Below, in pieces: positions 5,415-13,551 of a stretch of DNA of 21,348 bases. Source of the DNA: Candidatus Peregrinibacteria bacterium (GTDB lineage Bacteria > Patescibacteriota > Gracilibacteria > UBA1369 > PNNO01); NCBI GenBank assembly GCA_030595015.1, contig JAUVDZ010000006.1:1-21348 (forward strand). Reading direction: 5' to 3'. A model generated the notes under the pieces. It saw only the letters and a list, made by a program, of their open reading frames with translations. It was not told the origin of the DNA and did not search any database. Position 1 is the stretch's first letter. Each line of letters begins with the position of its first letter. Made by a program: the position numbers and the translations under genes.

Positions 5415-8400
5415 CTTTTGTTTGGTTAGGATTTTTTGAATCCTCGGTCCCGGAACTATCAAAATCAGGAGTTTTTGTAGATTTTCGAGATCTTATGTAG
5501 TACACAAGACCTACTACCATAATAACAATTACCCCAAGGAATATATATAAAATGTATGAACTGTCTTCTTTTACAGGCTCAAAACTAATCACCTGTTTTT
5601 CTGTTTCTTTAACGTTAAATGGAATCCCAACTACCTTACTCATCGCCTGATCCGATTCACGAATTGCATATACTGTAACCTTATGTTCACCATATGGTAA
5701 TTCAATCGGAGCAGTAATGTGGAATTCTCCGGCAGAAATATCTGCAATAATTGATGAAACTCCAACTACACTTTGCCAGGTTGCAATAACCTGGTTTTTA
5801 TATCCGGCTTTTCCACTTAAAGTCGGCATTTTGCTTCCAACTTCAACTATTAATTCTTTTAATAATATATCGTCTGTAATCAATTTATCAGCTAATCGTT
5901 CAGGAGTTGGCTTTTCAACCATCAACGATGAATCAAGTGATACCTTAACCATTGGTGAATTTAATACTTTGCTGTTTTTTGGATCCAACGCTTTAGCTAA
6001 TAAGAAAAATTCACCATCTCTTAAATCAAATTCCGGCACTAAAACAAATACGCCTTTTTCATCAGTAGTAGTTTTTCCAATTAGAAGCTCATGCCCATAT
6101 TCATTTCTTAAAATCAAAAGAATTTCCATTTTCGGATTTGGAGCGATCCCCTGAATCAAAGGTCTAAGATCAGTCAAAATCATTCCATTTTTCAAATTCG
6201 TAATCATAACGCCAAGTTCACTCAAGTCAGTTTTAGATAAAGGATCAGTATTATATAAAAGAACTTCATCTGCATCAGTTAATCCATCTGCATCAGTATC
6301 AGGATTTAGAGGGTCAGTCCCGTATTTAAATTCCAATAAATCAGAAAAACCATCAAGATCGGAATCCTGACTTCCATTTTCAGGATCAATTTTATCAGGA
6401 GTATCTAAAGGATCGCGCGGATCAGTCCCATTATTAATTTCAACTGAATCATTGGCTCCATCACCATCAGTATCAGATCTTGTAGGATCGGTTTGATATT
6501 TATTTACTTCCTCGCCATCAGTTAATCCGTCAAAATCAGTATCTTTTAATGAAGGATTTGTATTGTATGAGAAAATTTCATCACCATCGTCTAATCCATC
6601 TTCATCCGAATCTTTAGATTGAGGGTTTGTTAAGAATACATCTGTTTCTTCTTTATTTGAAAGTGCATCATTATCATCATCCAGTCTATAAACTTCATCT
6701 AGTCCTCTATCTGAATAAAATTGCTTATATTTGCTAATCATCTCACTTAACCATGCATCAGAACAATCAGCATTAGGTTCAAAATCATAAAAAGGATCAC
6801 ACATAACTAAACCATGTTCGCATGCATAATTATAGTATCGAACATGCCACCATTCTGAGACATCTCCTGCTTTGGCAACAACATTCTGAAGATTTTCTTC
6901 TCCTCCAATCTCAGCAACATATTCGTCGTAATATTTCCATTCAAATCCAATAACAAAATTTAACAACTTAAGAATTTCAATTCTGCTCATTGTTTCGTAA
7001 GGTTTAAACGGACTATCTTTTTCCTCGTAATATCCCTGAACCATCCTGTTTCTTGCACCAAATTCAATAGCTTGTGCAACTTTTGCAGGCAAAGGATTCG
7101 CATCGCCTACTACATCACCTGCGTCAATAAATGTATTTGCAGGCAAAGGATTCGCATCGCCTACAACATCACCTGCGTCAATAACATCGTAAAAATATGA
7201 TTCTGCTGTTGCGTTGTAACTTGAATTTATCAAAAACGGCAACATACAATTTTCCCAATCCTCCTGACATTTTGCATCAAGATCAGAATAAACATTATAT
7301 AAATCAAATTCATTAATTATTTTTTCAGTTACACCTGCACGAGAACATGAAGAAGCGGTCTCTTCAACCTCTGGTGCTGCAGGCCTAAGTTTTCTTGGAA
7401 CTTTTATGTGTACAGCTTCAACTTCAGGCTCAAGATACTGTTCCGGAGCTGAAGACACCGGCTCCTGTACTGGCTCTTCAGCAGGTTCTTCTGCTGGAGG
7501 TTCTTCTACTGCAGGCTCTTCAACTTCTGGCTCTTCTGTTGGGGGTTCCACAGGAGGAGGACTATAAGGAACAACTCTCTGCCCGCCACCAGGACCTGGG
7601 TTCCCATCGTCGTCATCATCATCTGCCGGAGCTGGAATATTTGCAACAAATTTCCACTGATTATTGTAATCTGCATGAGACCAAAGTCCCGGAGCATTCA
7701 CAAATTTCGCTCTAATATAATAAGTTAATCCTTCAGTTAAAGCAGTTCCAAAGCCATCTTCATTATAAATAATATCTTCAGTACGCGCTCCATCTACAAC
7801 ATCTCCTTCATCAGCCCGAGTTAAATCTGCTTTTAAATAATCCCACATAGGAGAACTAAAATCAGCATCATCATCAACCTGAATCTGAATTTGAGTAATC
7901 ACAGCTCCTGGATCTGAAGGGTTAGTGTGAACAAAACTAAATGCAGGTGTTGTATCAGCAACATCTAAAGGGTCTTCGCTTACACCATCTACAACCTGAT
8001 ACCCTGGTTCCTGTAATAAATCAAATCCCTGAGCCCCGGTTGCCTGAGTATTTACAAATAAAGCGTGTGGCTTATCAGGCCACTTGTAATCATCACAATT
8101 TAAAGTAGGAAAAGTAATAGCTCCATCTGTTTGATAACAAAGTGTTGGAGCTGCAGGATCAAGTGCAAAATCAACTACACCCTGACCTAAAACTTCAATT
8201 CTATCAAAATCGTTATCTCCTGCTGCAGGAATATATGTAATCTCAGGAGAGCCATCTTGCAATCCTTGCTGTTCTACAATCAAAGTCCCTAAAGGATTAT
8301 GAACATCTCCTGCAAAAAACATCGTACCTGCTGCTGCATAATGAGCCGGTGGAATACCATCGCCATCAGCGATACCTGAAGTAGCAAATATTTCCCCTCC

Positions 8401-11100
8401 ATTATCAATAAAATCATATCTACCCCAATTAACCCCATCCAATAAAGGTGAAATAATTGAAATCCTTCCTCCACCACCAGCCTCTACCATGTCATCAGTA
8501 CTTGATCCATTTCCAGAAGCCATAATTGGACTATTTCCTGTAAAAAATGCATCTGGATCAGTTGGCACATGTTCAATAATAATTGTACCCCCTGCACCTC
8601 CGCCACCTGCAGAAACTGTTGAATTAGAAGCATTTGCACTTATTTGACCGTTAACTGTAATATTTCCTGTTGAATAAATTCGAACTGCACCACCTCCATT
8701 ACCACCGGCATCCGGAACACCACCATTCATACCGGATTCGCCATATAAAGCGGGAGAAGCTGCATCCATTTTAACTATTCCATAAACCGAACCGATTCCT
8801 CTTCCTTCGCCTTCACCACCATAAGAACCCGAACCATCCAAATGAGCTCCACGAGAACTCAATCCATCTGAAGCAATTTTACCACCTGTATTAATAGTTA
8901 AGTCTTCAACGTTAAGTAAAAAATTTGTTTCATTATATGTAGGATCGTCACCTGAACTAATATGGCCGCCGTTATTCACAGTTAAATTTCCTGCATTCCA
9001 GGTTCCATCAAGCTCAACAAATCCATCAACAATTGTTTCTGAACCTTCAACTGTAACAACAGCATCAAGCCCAATATTTATATCTCCATCATCCTGAACA
9101 TGGATCAAATCCACACAATCAAGACGATTATTTAAATCAGCATTTCCATCTAAAATACAATTACCTTCAATATCAAATCCCTCAGTTGCAGAATTATCAC
9201 TGTTATCGATTAATCCAAAAGGACTAGACGAAGACACAGTAAAAGCCCCTTGCTCATTATAATCAAAAAATCCATTTGGTCCGATTTCAATTGTTCCATC
9301 AGCAACTCCACCAACTACAAATTGTGATTCCACTGCAAGGTCATCAATAACTCTTAAAATTCCATTAATCATTAATTTTGATTCTCCTGTTCCGCCTATA
9401 AATCCTAAGCCTCCACTATAATAATTTCCGCTATCTTCAATTGGAGTTGTAAGATGCACTTCAACCCCTGGATCAATAGTAATTGTATTAGTAACATTAC
9501 CGTTATCGGAGGACAAAAAACCAAACTCATAAACATCAGATGTGTCTTTTAAATTAACTGTTGCACCACCACTGGCATCACCTCCATTTGCAAAAAGACC
9601 ATAAGCTGCATCAATCTGTCCATCTGCATCAATAACGCCATAACCTTCAGCAGCAATCAAATTACTTGCAGTTACCTGCGCATTTGCAGCAACATTTAAT
9701 GTTCCTCCAATACTTGCAGAACTATTCCCTATTCCAAAATTTTCTACAGAAACAGTTGAATTGCTTTGTGCAGTAAATAAAGGCCCACCAACAGCTCCGG
9801 CACCTTTTAATTGGATATTTTCAATATTATTTATATCACCTGAATGATCAAATTCTGTATTTACTTCATCTAATTTAATCTCACCGGCTCCTCCAAATAA
9901 ACCTGTAATTGTTGACCCTGCATGAGTTGTAACAATTGAATTCCCAGCCATAAGAACTAATCCCTCTCTAATATCTACCAATCCACCAATTGCATTTAAA
10001 AATATTGCATTATCTGCTAAATCAATATTTCCGTCTTTTATTTTAATTGTTCCTCCATTATTTTCATATTCAGAATCTTCAACTAAAGATAAATTTACAG
10101 GACAATCTAAAGGATCCCCTGCTATATCTATTTTTTCAATAGTCCCTGCATTAATTAATTGTCCATCTGATCCATCCCCATTCCATCCTAATCCAATAAA
10201 ATCTGCACTAAAAGTTACCCCAGCTGCAATATCAATTAAGGCATTAGATGCCGACCCAGTTAAACTTCTTATAATAGCGATGCCATTACTTGGACCACTT
10301 GCAGAACAACCACTATCAAACAATACAAATCTTCCACCATCTAAATCAAGTAAGCCATAATCTAATATATGCAAAGCATCCTGACCAGCATTTACAACAC
10401 CAAAATTCTGAAAAATGCCTCCCTCTGCAACAGTCCCTTCTATCCATAATCTCCCATCATAACTAAAACTCACAACACCTAAATCAGCATTGTTATTAAT
10501 AATTGAACCATCATATACATAAACGGAATCTATTCCAGCCCCGCCACTTGAAAGAGTAACATTGGTTACTCCGTTGTTGATATAATCTCCACCATCTAAT
10601 GCTGCTCCGGGAAATCCTACAAACAACCTGTCAGTATCAAAAGTCCCATTATTTGTAAAAGTGGTAACATCGTCATAAACCTTTGTTGTTTGAGCCACAT
10701 CAATATCGCCATCATTCGTTACTGTCCCTCCGTTATAAACAATTAAATCATTGGCAGAAGTAAGATTCAACGAACTATCTCTATCAACAACCAAATCACC
10801 ATCAACTGTTACTCCAGCTGTATTTACTGTTAAAGACCCACCTGTTCCAGCTCCGTCACCGATTTCTAAAATACCACCAGCATCAACTGTAATACTTGTT
10901 GCAATTCCAACACCAGTGAGAGTACAGGTATTTCCTACAGTTACTGTTAAATCAGAACCTTCGCCTGCCGACCAACTACAAGTTCCTGCCCAGGCAGCCA
11001 TTATTTGCACTGGCATTGTTGAAAAAGCTATCCCAAAAGCCAAAATTGCAAAAATTCCACTTTTTAACCAAAAATGTAGTTTTTTGTTTTGTTTAAGCAT
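5395..11100 (-). CDS. Giant secreted surface protein: beta-repeat, SLH-like, Ca-binding repeats, C-terminal TM
   Basis: A 1901-residue protein. Residues 1-35 form a signal peptide (basic start, then GIFAILAFGIAFSTM, cleavage near QIMAAWA). Residues ~40-1000 are Gly/Asn/Asp-rich short beta repeats (VDGDLVVDRDSSLNLTS, GGTVTNDGDIDV) typical of a parallel beta-helix passenger. A fibronectin-like segment covers ~1040-1150 (FSFVHTNPSDPGAVITQIQI). A low-complexity linker at ~1153-1240 is Asp-, Pro- and Glu-rich. An 18-residue duplication lies at ~1305-1340. Two SLH-like segments follow at ~1341-1460 (SPFKPYETMSRIEILKLL; DVSEWWHVRYYNYACEHGLV). About six thrombospondin-type-3-like Ca2+ repeats lie at ~1470-1624 (DTDFDGLTDGEEV), then Ig-like beta domains, a TM segment at ~1850-1872 and a basic, charged cytoplasmic tail. 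It is probably a cell-surface adhesin or filament. Ligand and function are unknown. Confidence 0.9.
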   Translation of the reverse strand: MLKQNKKLHFWLKSGIFAILAFGIAFSTMPVQIMAAWAGTCSWSAGEGSDLTVTVGNTCTLTGVGIATSITVDAGGILEIGDGAGTGGSLTVNTAGVTVDGDLVVDRDSSLNLTSANDLIVYNGGTVTNDGDIDVAQTTKVYDDVTTFTNNGTFDTDRLFVGFPGAALDGGDYINNGVTNVTLSSGGAGIDSVYVYDGSIINNNADLGVVSFSYDGRLWIEGTVAEGGIFQNFGVVNAGQDALHILDYGLLDLDGGRFVLFDSGCSASGPSNGIAIIRSLTGSASNALIDIAAGVTFSADFIGLGWNGDGSDGQLINAGTIEKIDIAGDPLDCPVNLSLVEDSEYENNGGTIKIKDGNIDLADNAIFLNAIGGLVDIREGLVLMAGNSIVTTHAGSTITGLFGGAGEIKLDEVNTEFDHSGDINNIENIQLKGAGAVGGPLFTAQSNSTVSVENFGIGNSSASIGGTLNVAANAQVTASNLIAAEGYGVIDADGQIDAAYGLFANGGDASGGATVNLKDTSDVYEFGFLSSDNGNVTNTITIDPGVEVHLTTPIEDSGNYYSGGLGFIGGTGESKLMINGILRVIDDLAVESQFVVGGVADGTIEIGPNGFFDYNEQGAFTVSSSSPFGLIDNSDNSATEGFDIEGNCILDGNADLNNRLDCVDLIHVQDDGDINIGLDAVVTVEGSETIVDGFVELDGTWNAGNLTVNNGGHISSGDDPTYNETNFLLNVEDLTINTGGKIASDGLSSRGAHLDGSGSYGGEGEGRGIGSVYGIVKMDAASPALYGESGMNGGVPDAGGNGGGAVRIYSTGNITVNGQISANASNSTVSAGGGGAGGTIIIEHVPTDPDAFFTGNSPIMASGNGSSTDDMVEAGGGGRISIISPLLDGVNWGRYDFIDNGGEIFATSGIADGDGIPPAHYAAAGTMFFAGDVHNPLGTLIVEQQGLQDGSPEITYIPAAGDNDFDRIEVLGQGVVDFALDPAAPTLCYQTDGAITFPTLNCDDYKWPDKPHALFVNTQATGAQGFDLLQEPGYQVVDGVSEDPLDVADTTPAFSFVHTNPSDPGAVITQIQIQVDDDADFSSPMWDYLKADLTRADEGDVVDGARTEDIIYNEDGFGTALTEGLTYYIRAKFVNAPGLWSHADYNNQWKFVANIPAPADDDDDDGNPGPGGGQRVVPYSPPPVEPPTEEPEVEEPAVEEPPAEEPAEEPVQEPVSSAPEQYLEPEVEAVHIKVPRKLRPAAPEVEETASSCSRAGVTEKIINEFDLYNVYSDLDAKCQEDWENCMLPFLINSSYNATAESYFYDVIDAGDVVGDANPLPANTFIDAGDVVGDANPLPAKVAQAIEFGARNRMVQGYYEEKDSPFKPYETMSRIEILKLLNFVIGFEWKYYDEYVAEIGGEENLQNVVAKAGDVSEWWHVRYYNYACEHGLVMCDPFYDFEPNADCSDAWLSEMISKYKQFYSDRGLDEVYRLDDDNDALSNKEETDVFLTNPQSKDSDEDGLDDGDEIFSYNTNPSLKDTDFDGLTDGEEVNKYQTDPTRSDTDGDGANDSVEINNGTDPRDPLDTPDKIDPENGSQDSDLDGFSDLLEFKYGTDPLNPDTDADGLTDADEVLLYNTDPLSKTDLSELGVMITNLKNGMILTDLRPLIQGIAPNPKMEILLILRNEYGHELLIGKTTTDEKGVFVLVPEFDLRDGEFFLLAKALDPKNSKVLNSPMVKVSLDSSLMVEKPTPERLADKLITDDILLKELIVEVGSKMPTLSGKAGYKNQVIATWQSVVGVSSIIADISAGEFHITAPIELPYGEHKVTVYAIRESDQAMSKVVGIPFNVKETEKQVISFEPVKEDSSYILYIFLGVIVIMVVGLVYYIRSRKSTKTPDFDSSGTEDSKNPNQTKDEKDVM
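7082..7184. repeat. 54-bp in-frame tandem duplication in the surface-protein gene
   Basis: Two 49-bp copies, 7082-7130 and 7136-7184, are offset by exactly 54 bp and differ at one base. They encode consecutive copies of IDAGDVVGDANPLPA just before the SLH-like region. Near-identity at DNA level indicates a recent duplication or ongoing slippage. Confidence 0.92.
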
Positions 11101-11136
11101 TATTTTTTATTTTTTAATGTTTGTTTTTCTTGATAT

Positions 11137-11165
11137 ATTATACCATAAAAAGCCCTTCTTGGCAA
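11137..11165 (-). promoter_or_regulatory. Strong promoter of the surface-protein gene
   Basis: Minus strand: TTGCCA (11160-11165, 5/6 to consensus), 17-bp spacer, extended -10 TGG-TATAAT (hexamer 11137-11142). The predicted start is near 11130, leaving a ~30-nt A-rich leader before the ATG at 11098-11100. The -35 hexamer lies in the loop of the terminator at 11147-11171. Confidence 0.7.
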
Positions 11166-11171
11166 AAGGGC
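11147..11171 (-). terminator. Intrinsic terminator of the G+C-rich 129-residue gene
   Basis: Minus strand: GCCCTT, 8-nt loop, AAGGGC, then TTTTT. The 6-bp stem can gain one G-T pair. It lies ~70 bp after the stop codon at 11243, beyond repeat array B. The sequence also contains the -35 element of the next promoter. Confidence 0.65.
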
Positions 11172-11180
11172 GGATACGTC

Positions 11181-11234
11181 CTTTGTCTGACAAGGTGGGT
11201 TTGCCGGGCAACGTGAAGTTGCCCGGCGTGGTGA
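11181..11234. repeat. 18-bp tandem repeat array B (hairpin family)
   Basis: Three units in 18-bp register: TTT-GTCTGAC-AAGGT-GGG, TTT-GCCGGGC-AACGT-GAA, GTT-GCCCGGC-GTGGT-GAG, with 7-mers at 11185, 11203 and 11221. GCCGGGCAAC (11203-11212) and GTTGCCCGGC (11218-11227) form a perfect 10-bp stem with the 5-nt loop GTGAA. No T-run follows on either strand, so it is not a terminator. It lies between the 129-residue gene and the surface-protein promoter. Confidence 0.8.
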
Positions 11235-11242
11235 GAAATAAA

Positions 11243-11632
11243 TTACATTTGTGGAGGTGGGGTGGGAGGCAGGCTGAATCTCTCGGCATGCTCGTGCTCA
11301 CAATTGAGAATATCGCGAGCTACTGCGAAGAACTGCTCTATCTCCTGCCGCTCAAGGACACCGGGGGGAACCCGAGGAATGAGCTTATTTTGTTCCAAAT
11401 AGATAACGTTCTCGAAGTGCTCATGTTCTCTAACTATCAACACGATCCTCTCCATTATTTGATAGTTCTTAAACCCGGGGGTAATATTACGCAACCACTC
11501 AATCACTGCAACAAGCAGTACAGGTTCGTACCTGCCGAGTAGCTGATTAATCTTCTTCTCTGGGACATAATATCCCTGAAGCAATCTCTTAATATTGTCC
11601 TCGTTGAAATCTGTCGCGGGTTTTCCAGTCAC
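11243..11632 (-). CDS. Hypothetical protein, 129 residues, G+C-rich
   Basis: No family recognised. It starts at GTG (11632) behind GGAGGAGAGAAA, the strongest Shine-Dalgarno in the window, with a TTGACA promoter ~150 bp upstream. The sequence is soluble and mostly helical (NIKRLLQGYYVPEKKINQLL; VLLVAVIEWLRNITPGF; IEQFFAVARDILNCEHEH) and ends in a Pro-rich tail (LPPTPPPQM). There is no signal peptide. Two lines of sequence counted by eye within it give 62 G+C of 120 bases, against 21 of 60 in a nearby gene. With the strong ribosome site, this suggests a different origin from its neighbours. A terminator follows at 11147-11171, so it is probably transcribed alone. Confidence 0.75.
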   Translation of the reverse strand: MTGKPATDFNEDNIKRLLQGYYVPEKKINQLLGRYEPVLLVAVIEWLRNITPGFKNYQIMERIVLIVREHEHFENVIYLEQNKLIPRVPPGVLERQEIEQFFAVARDILNCEHEHAERFSLPPTPPPQM

Positions 11633-11751
11633 TTTCTCTCCTCCTCCAATTGATGTTTCCGATTTCTCAAATATTCAGCACTACAATAGATAGCAAAATA
11701 ACCACTTTCGCATGAAAAGGTCATTACAAAATCGTTGAGCGCGATAAGCCG

Positions 11752-11780
11752 AGTTTAGACCTGTTAATATATACTGTCAA
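11752..11780 (-). promoter_or_regulatory. Promoter of the 129-residue gene
   Basis: Minus strand: perfect TTGACA (11775-11780), 17-bp spacer, TAAACT (11752-11757). It lies just after the end of the DUF192 gene and would give a leader of ~110 nt before the GTG at 11632. Nothing else was recognised in that leader. Confidence 0.55.
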
Positions 11781-11785
11781 CAGCT

Positions 11786-12232
11786 TTAATTATATTGTGC
11801 TGTATCGCCTCTTTTAAGCGCTAATCTTCGCGCTGTACCTGAATTTACCTCCAAAGCATATTGAGCCATATTCACAGGTATATAATGTGGACATTTATCC
11901 AAATCAACATCGCATGGCGGCACATTTTCAAAGAAATCCACAACTTTAAAATTTTCATCAAAGAAAACTATATCAAGCGAAATAAACATGTTCGGCATCC
12001 AAAAAGCACGTCTTCCTTCTTCTTCATAAACAAATAACATACCTTCACTATCACTCAGTGATTCTTTATATTGAAGCCCTTGTTCTCTTTCAGCTTTATC
12101 ATCAGCAACTTCAACTGCAAAACTATGATCTCCGGTAGTGGTTTTAAGTACAACTTTTTCGCCTTCAGGACCAAAACATCCAGTTAAAGCAAAAACAAAA
12201 ACTACAAGAACGATAAATTTTATATATTTCAT
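11786..12232 (-). CDS. DUF192-family lipoprotein
   Basis: A 148-residue predicted lipoprotein starting MKYIKFIVLVVFVFALTGCF: basic start, hydrophobic core and lipobox LTGC with the lipidated Cys at about residue 19. The mature part matches the DUF192 pattern: FAVEVADDKAEREQGLQYKE (usual form VEva.t..er..GLm.r), MLFVYEE, FWMPNMFISLDIVFFDENFK (WM.nt...LDiiF.d), PHYIPVNMAQYALEVNSGTA (yaLEvnaG). DUF192 proteins are small secreted proteins of uncertain function. The ATG at 12232 is preferred over 12250, which would overlap lepB and weaken the signal sequence. It is the last gene of the operon from 14850. Confidence 0.88.
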   Translation of the reverse strand: MKYIKFIVLVVFVFALTGCFGPEGEKVVLKTTTGDHSFAVEVADDKAEREQGLQYKESLSDSEGMLFVYEEEGRRAFWMPNMFISLDIVFFDENFKVVDFFENVPPCDVDLDKCPHYIPVNMAQYALEVNSGTARRLALKRGDTAQYN

Positions 12233-12236
12233 GATA

Positions 12237-12707
12237 CTAATATATACCATAATAGTACTTTCCTACAAGGTTTTCTCGGGGCACAAACGGATCATTCCAA
12301 ACCCGCGAATCAAAGCTATTTCCACGATTATCCCCAAGCATAAAAAACTTACCATAAGGCACCTCGTAAGTTACGCCATCAAACTCCCTAAAATTAAATT
12401 TCATTTCTTCATATTTCGGATTTAAATAAGATTCGTTTAACGGCTCTCCATCAACAAAAACCTCATTTTCTCTAATAACAACAGTTTCACCAGGCATTCC
12501 GATTATCCGTTTAACAAAAATTTTCTCATACTCATCAGTCCCATAAAAAACAACAACATCAAAACGAAGCGGCTCTTCTAAAGAATAAGTCAACGATTCA
12601 AACATCACAACATCCTCATGAGAAAAAGTCGGCTCCATAGAATCACCTGAAATATTAAAAGGAGACATAAAAAGAAATCCGAAAAATCCAATTAAAAACT
12701 CTTTCAT
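12237..12707 (-). CDS. lepB: Signal peptidase I
   Basis: A 156-residue type I signal peptidase that cleaves signal peptides outside the membrane. A single short N-terminal hydrophobic segment (residues ~4-19) is followed by box B SGDSMEPT with catalytic Ser23, box D FVKRIIGMPGE with catalytic Lys66, and box E MLGDNRGNSFDSR. It is short for the family but complete. Its ATG directly follows the transketolase N-half TAA (TAAATG), so the two are translationally coupled. The giant surface protein and other secreted proteins in this window are plausible substrates. It may not be the only signal peptidase of the organism. Confidence 0.94.
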   Translation of the reverse strand: MKEFLIGFFGFLFMSPFNISGDSMEPTFSHEDVVMFESLTYSLEEPLRFDVVVFYGTDEYEKIFVKRIIGMPGETVVIRENEVFVDGEPLNESYLNPKYEEMKFNFREFDGVTYEVPYGKFFMLGDNRGNSFDSRVWNDPFVPRENLVGKYYYGIY

Positions 12708-13547
12708 TTATTGCGGTTGGTTAAGTTCTGCAACTGCCTCTTTCATCTCCTGATCACTCAAAGGCGAGCTATGATATCCGGCTTTTCGCTCAGCAAATTG
12801 GACCCCTCGCCCTTTAATGGTTTTACAGATTATACAAGTCGGTTTGCGCGTATGTGAAAACGCCTTATCAATTGCATTGAGTAGGTCGTCATAATTATGT
12901 CCATTCAAAACTTTGATTACCCGCCACCCAAAAGCCTCAAATTTTTCAGCAATCGGATCAATATTCATAATACTTCGGGTTGTACCGTCAGCCTGAAATT
13001 CATTGTTATCGATAAAAGTATATAAGTTGTCAGATTTATATTGCGCAGCTGCCATTGCAGTTTCCCAAATCAGTCCATTCTGAAGTTCAGCATCTGAAAG
13101 AACCGCAAAAACTCTATTCGGCTTTCGGTCTAGTTTAAGCGCCATTGCCATACCATGAGCTTTTGCAAATCCATGTCCATGCGAACCTGTAGTCATAGTG
13201 ATTCCTGGTATTTTTTGATTTGGAGTCGACTCAAGCATTGCATTTAATTTACTCAAATAATTCAACTCATCCTGATCAAAAAACCCAAGATCAGCAAGAA
13301 TCGCATAAAGCGCTGGAGCCGCATGTCCTTTTGATAAAACCATATAATCCTGATCCTCCCATCCGGGCTTTTTAGGATCATATTTCATAATCGGCTCACC
13401 ATGCATATCGCCGTAATAAAGCGTCACAAGAATATCCATAACAGAAAGTGATCCACCAGTGTGTCCAACATTTGCCTTGTGGATAGCCTGAATTGTTTTC
13501 AGCCTTAACTCAGTCGCCTTTTTTTGTAAATCTTCTAAATCAAACAT
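12708..13547 (-). CDS. Transketolase N-terminal subunit, with altered ThDP motif
   Basis: The 279-residue PP-domain half of a split transketolase, partner of 4071-5024. Family landmarks: VGHTGGSLSVMDIL, VLSKGHAAPALYAIL, GITMTTGSHGHGFAKAHGMA, DNLYTFIDNNEFQADG, CKTIKGRGVQFAERKAGYHS. Deviations from the usual pattern are GHPGG to GHTGG (residue 30), GSLGQG to GSHGHG (121-126), GDGE to SDAE (151-154), and NG to NE after the metal-binding Asn (N182, E183). The Mg-ligand Asp and Asn themselves remain, as does the late His of GYHS. It lies between folK (4-nt gap) and lepB (0-nt gap), separated from the C half by ~7.7 kb. Either a divergent transketolase or a related ThDP enzyme is possible. Confidence 0.88.
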   Translation of the reverse strand: MFDLEDLQKKATELRLKTIQAIHKANVGHTGGSLSVMDILVTLYYGDMHGEPIMKYDPKKPGWEDQDYMVLSKGHAAPALYAILADLGFFDQDELNYLSKLNAMLESTPNQKIPGITMTTGSHGHGFAKAHGMAMALKLDRKPNRVFAVLSDAELQNGLIWETAMAAAQYKSDNLYTFIDNNEFQADGTTRSIMNIDPIAEKFEAFGWRVIKVLNGHNYDDLLNAIDKAFSHTRKPTCIICKTIKGRGVQFAERKAGYHSSPLSDQEMKEAVAELNQPQ

Positions 13548-13551
13548 GGCA

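Noticed and set aside
10751..11542. 263-residue plus-strand frame across the surface-protein start and array B
   Set aside because: It is antisense to two genes, crosses a promoter and terminator, and has no family-like motif.
11630..11645. GAGAGAAAGTG before the 129-residue gene as a fourth copy of repeat array A
   Set aside because: The match is explained by the Shine-Dalgarno and GTG start, without 18-bp periodicity or pairing arms.
11640..11785. tRNA or small RNA in the leader of the 129-residue gene
   Set aside because: No cloverleaf, conserved T-loop or riboswitch-like structure could be found by eye.
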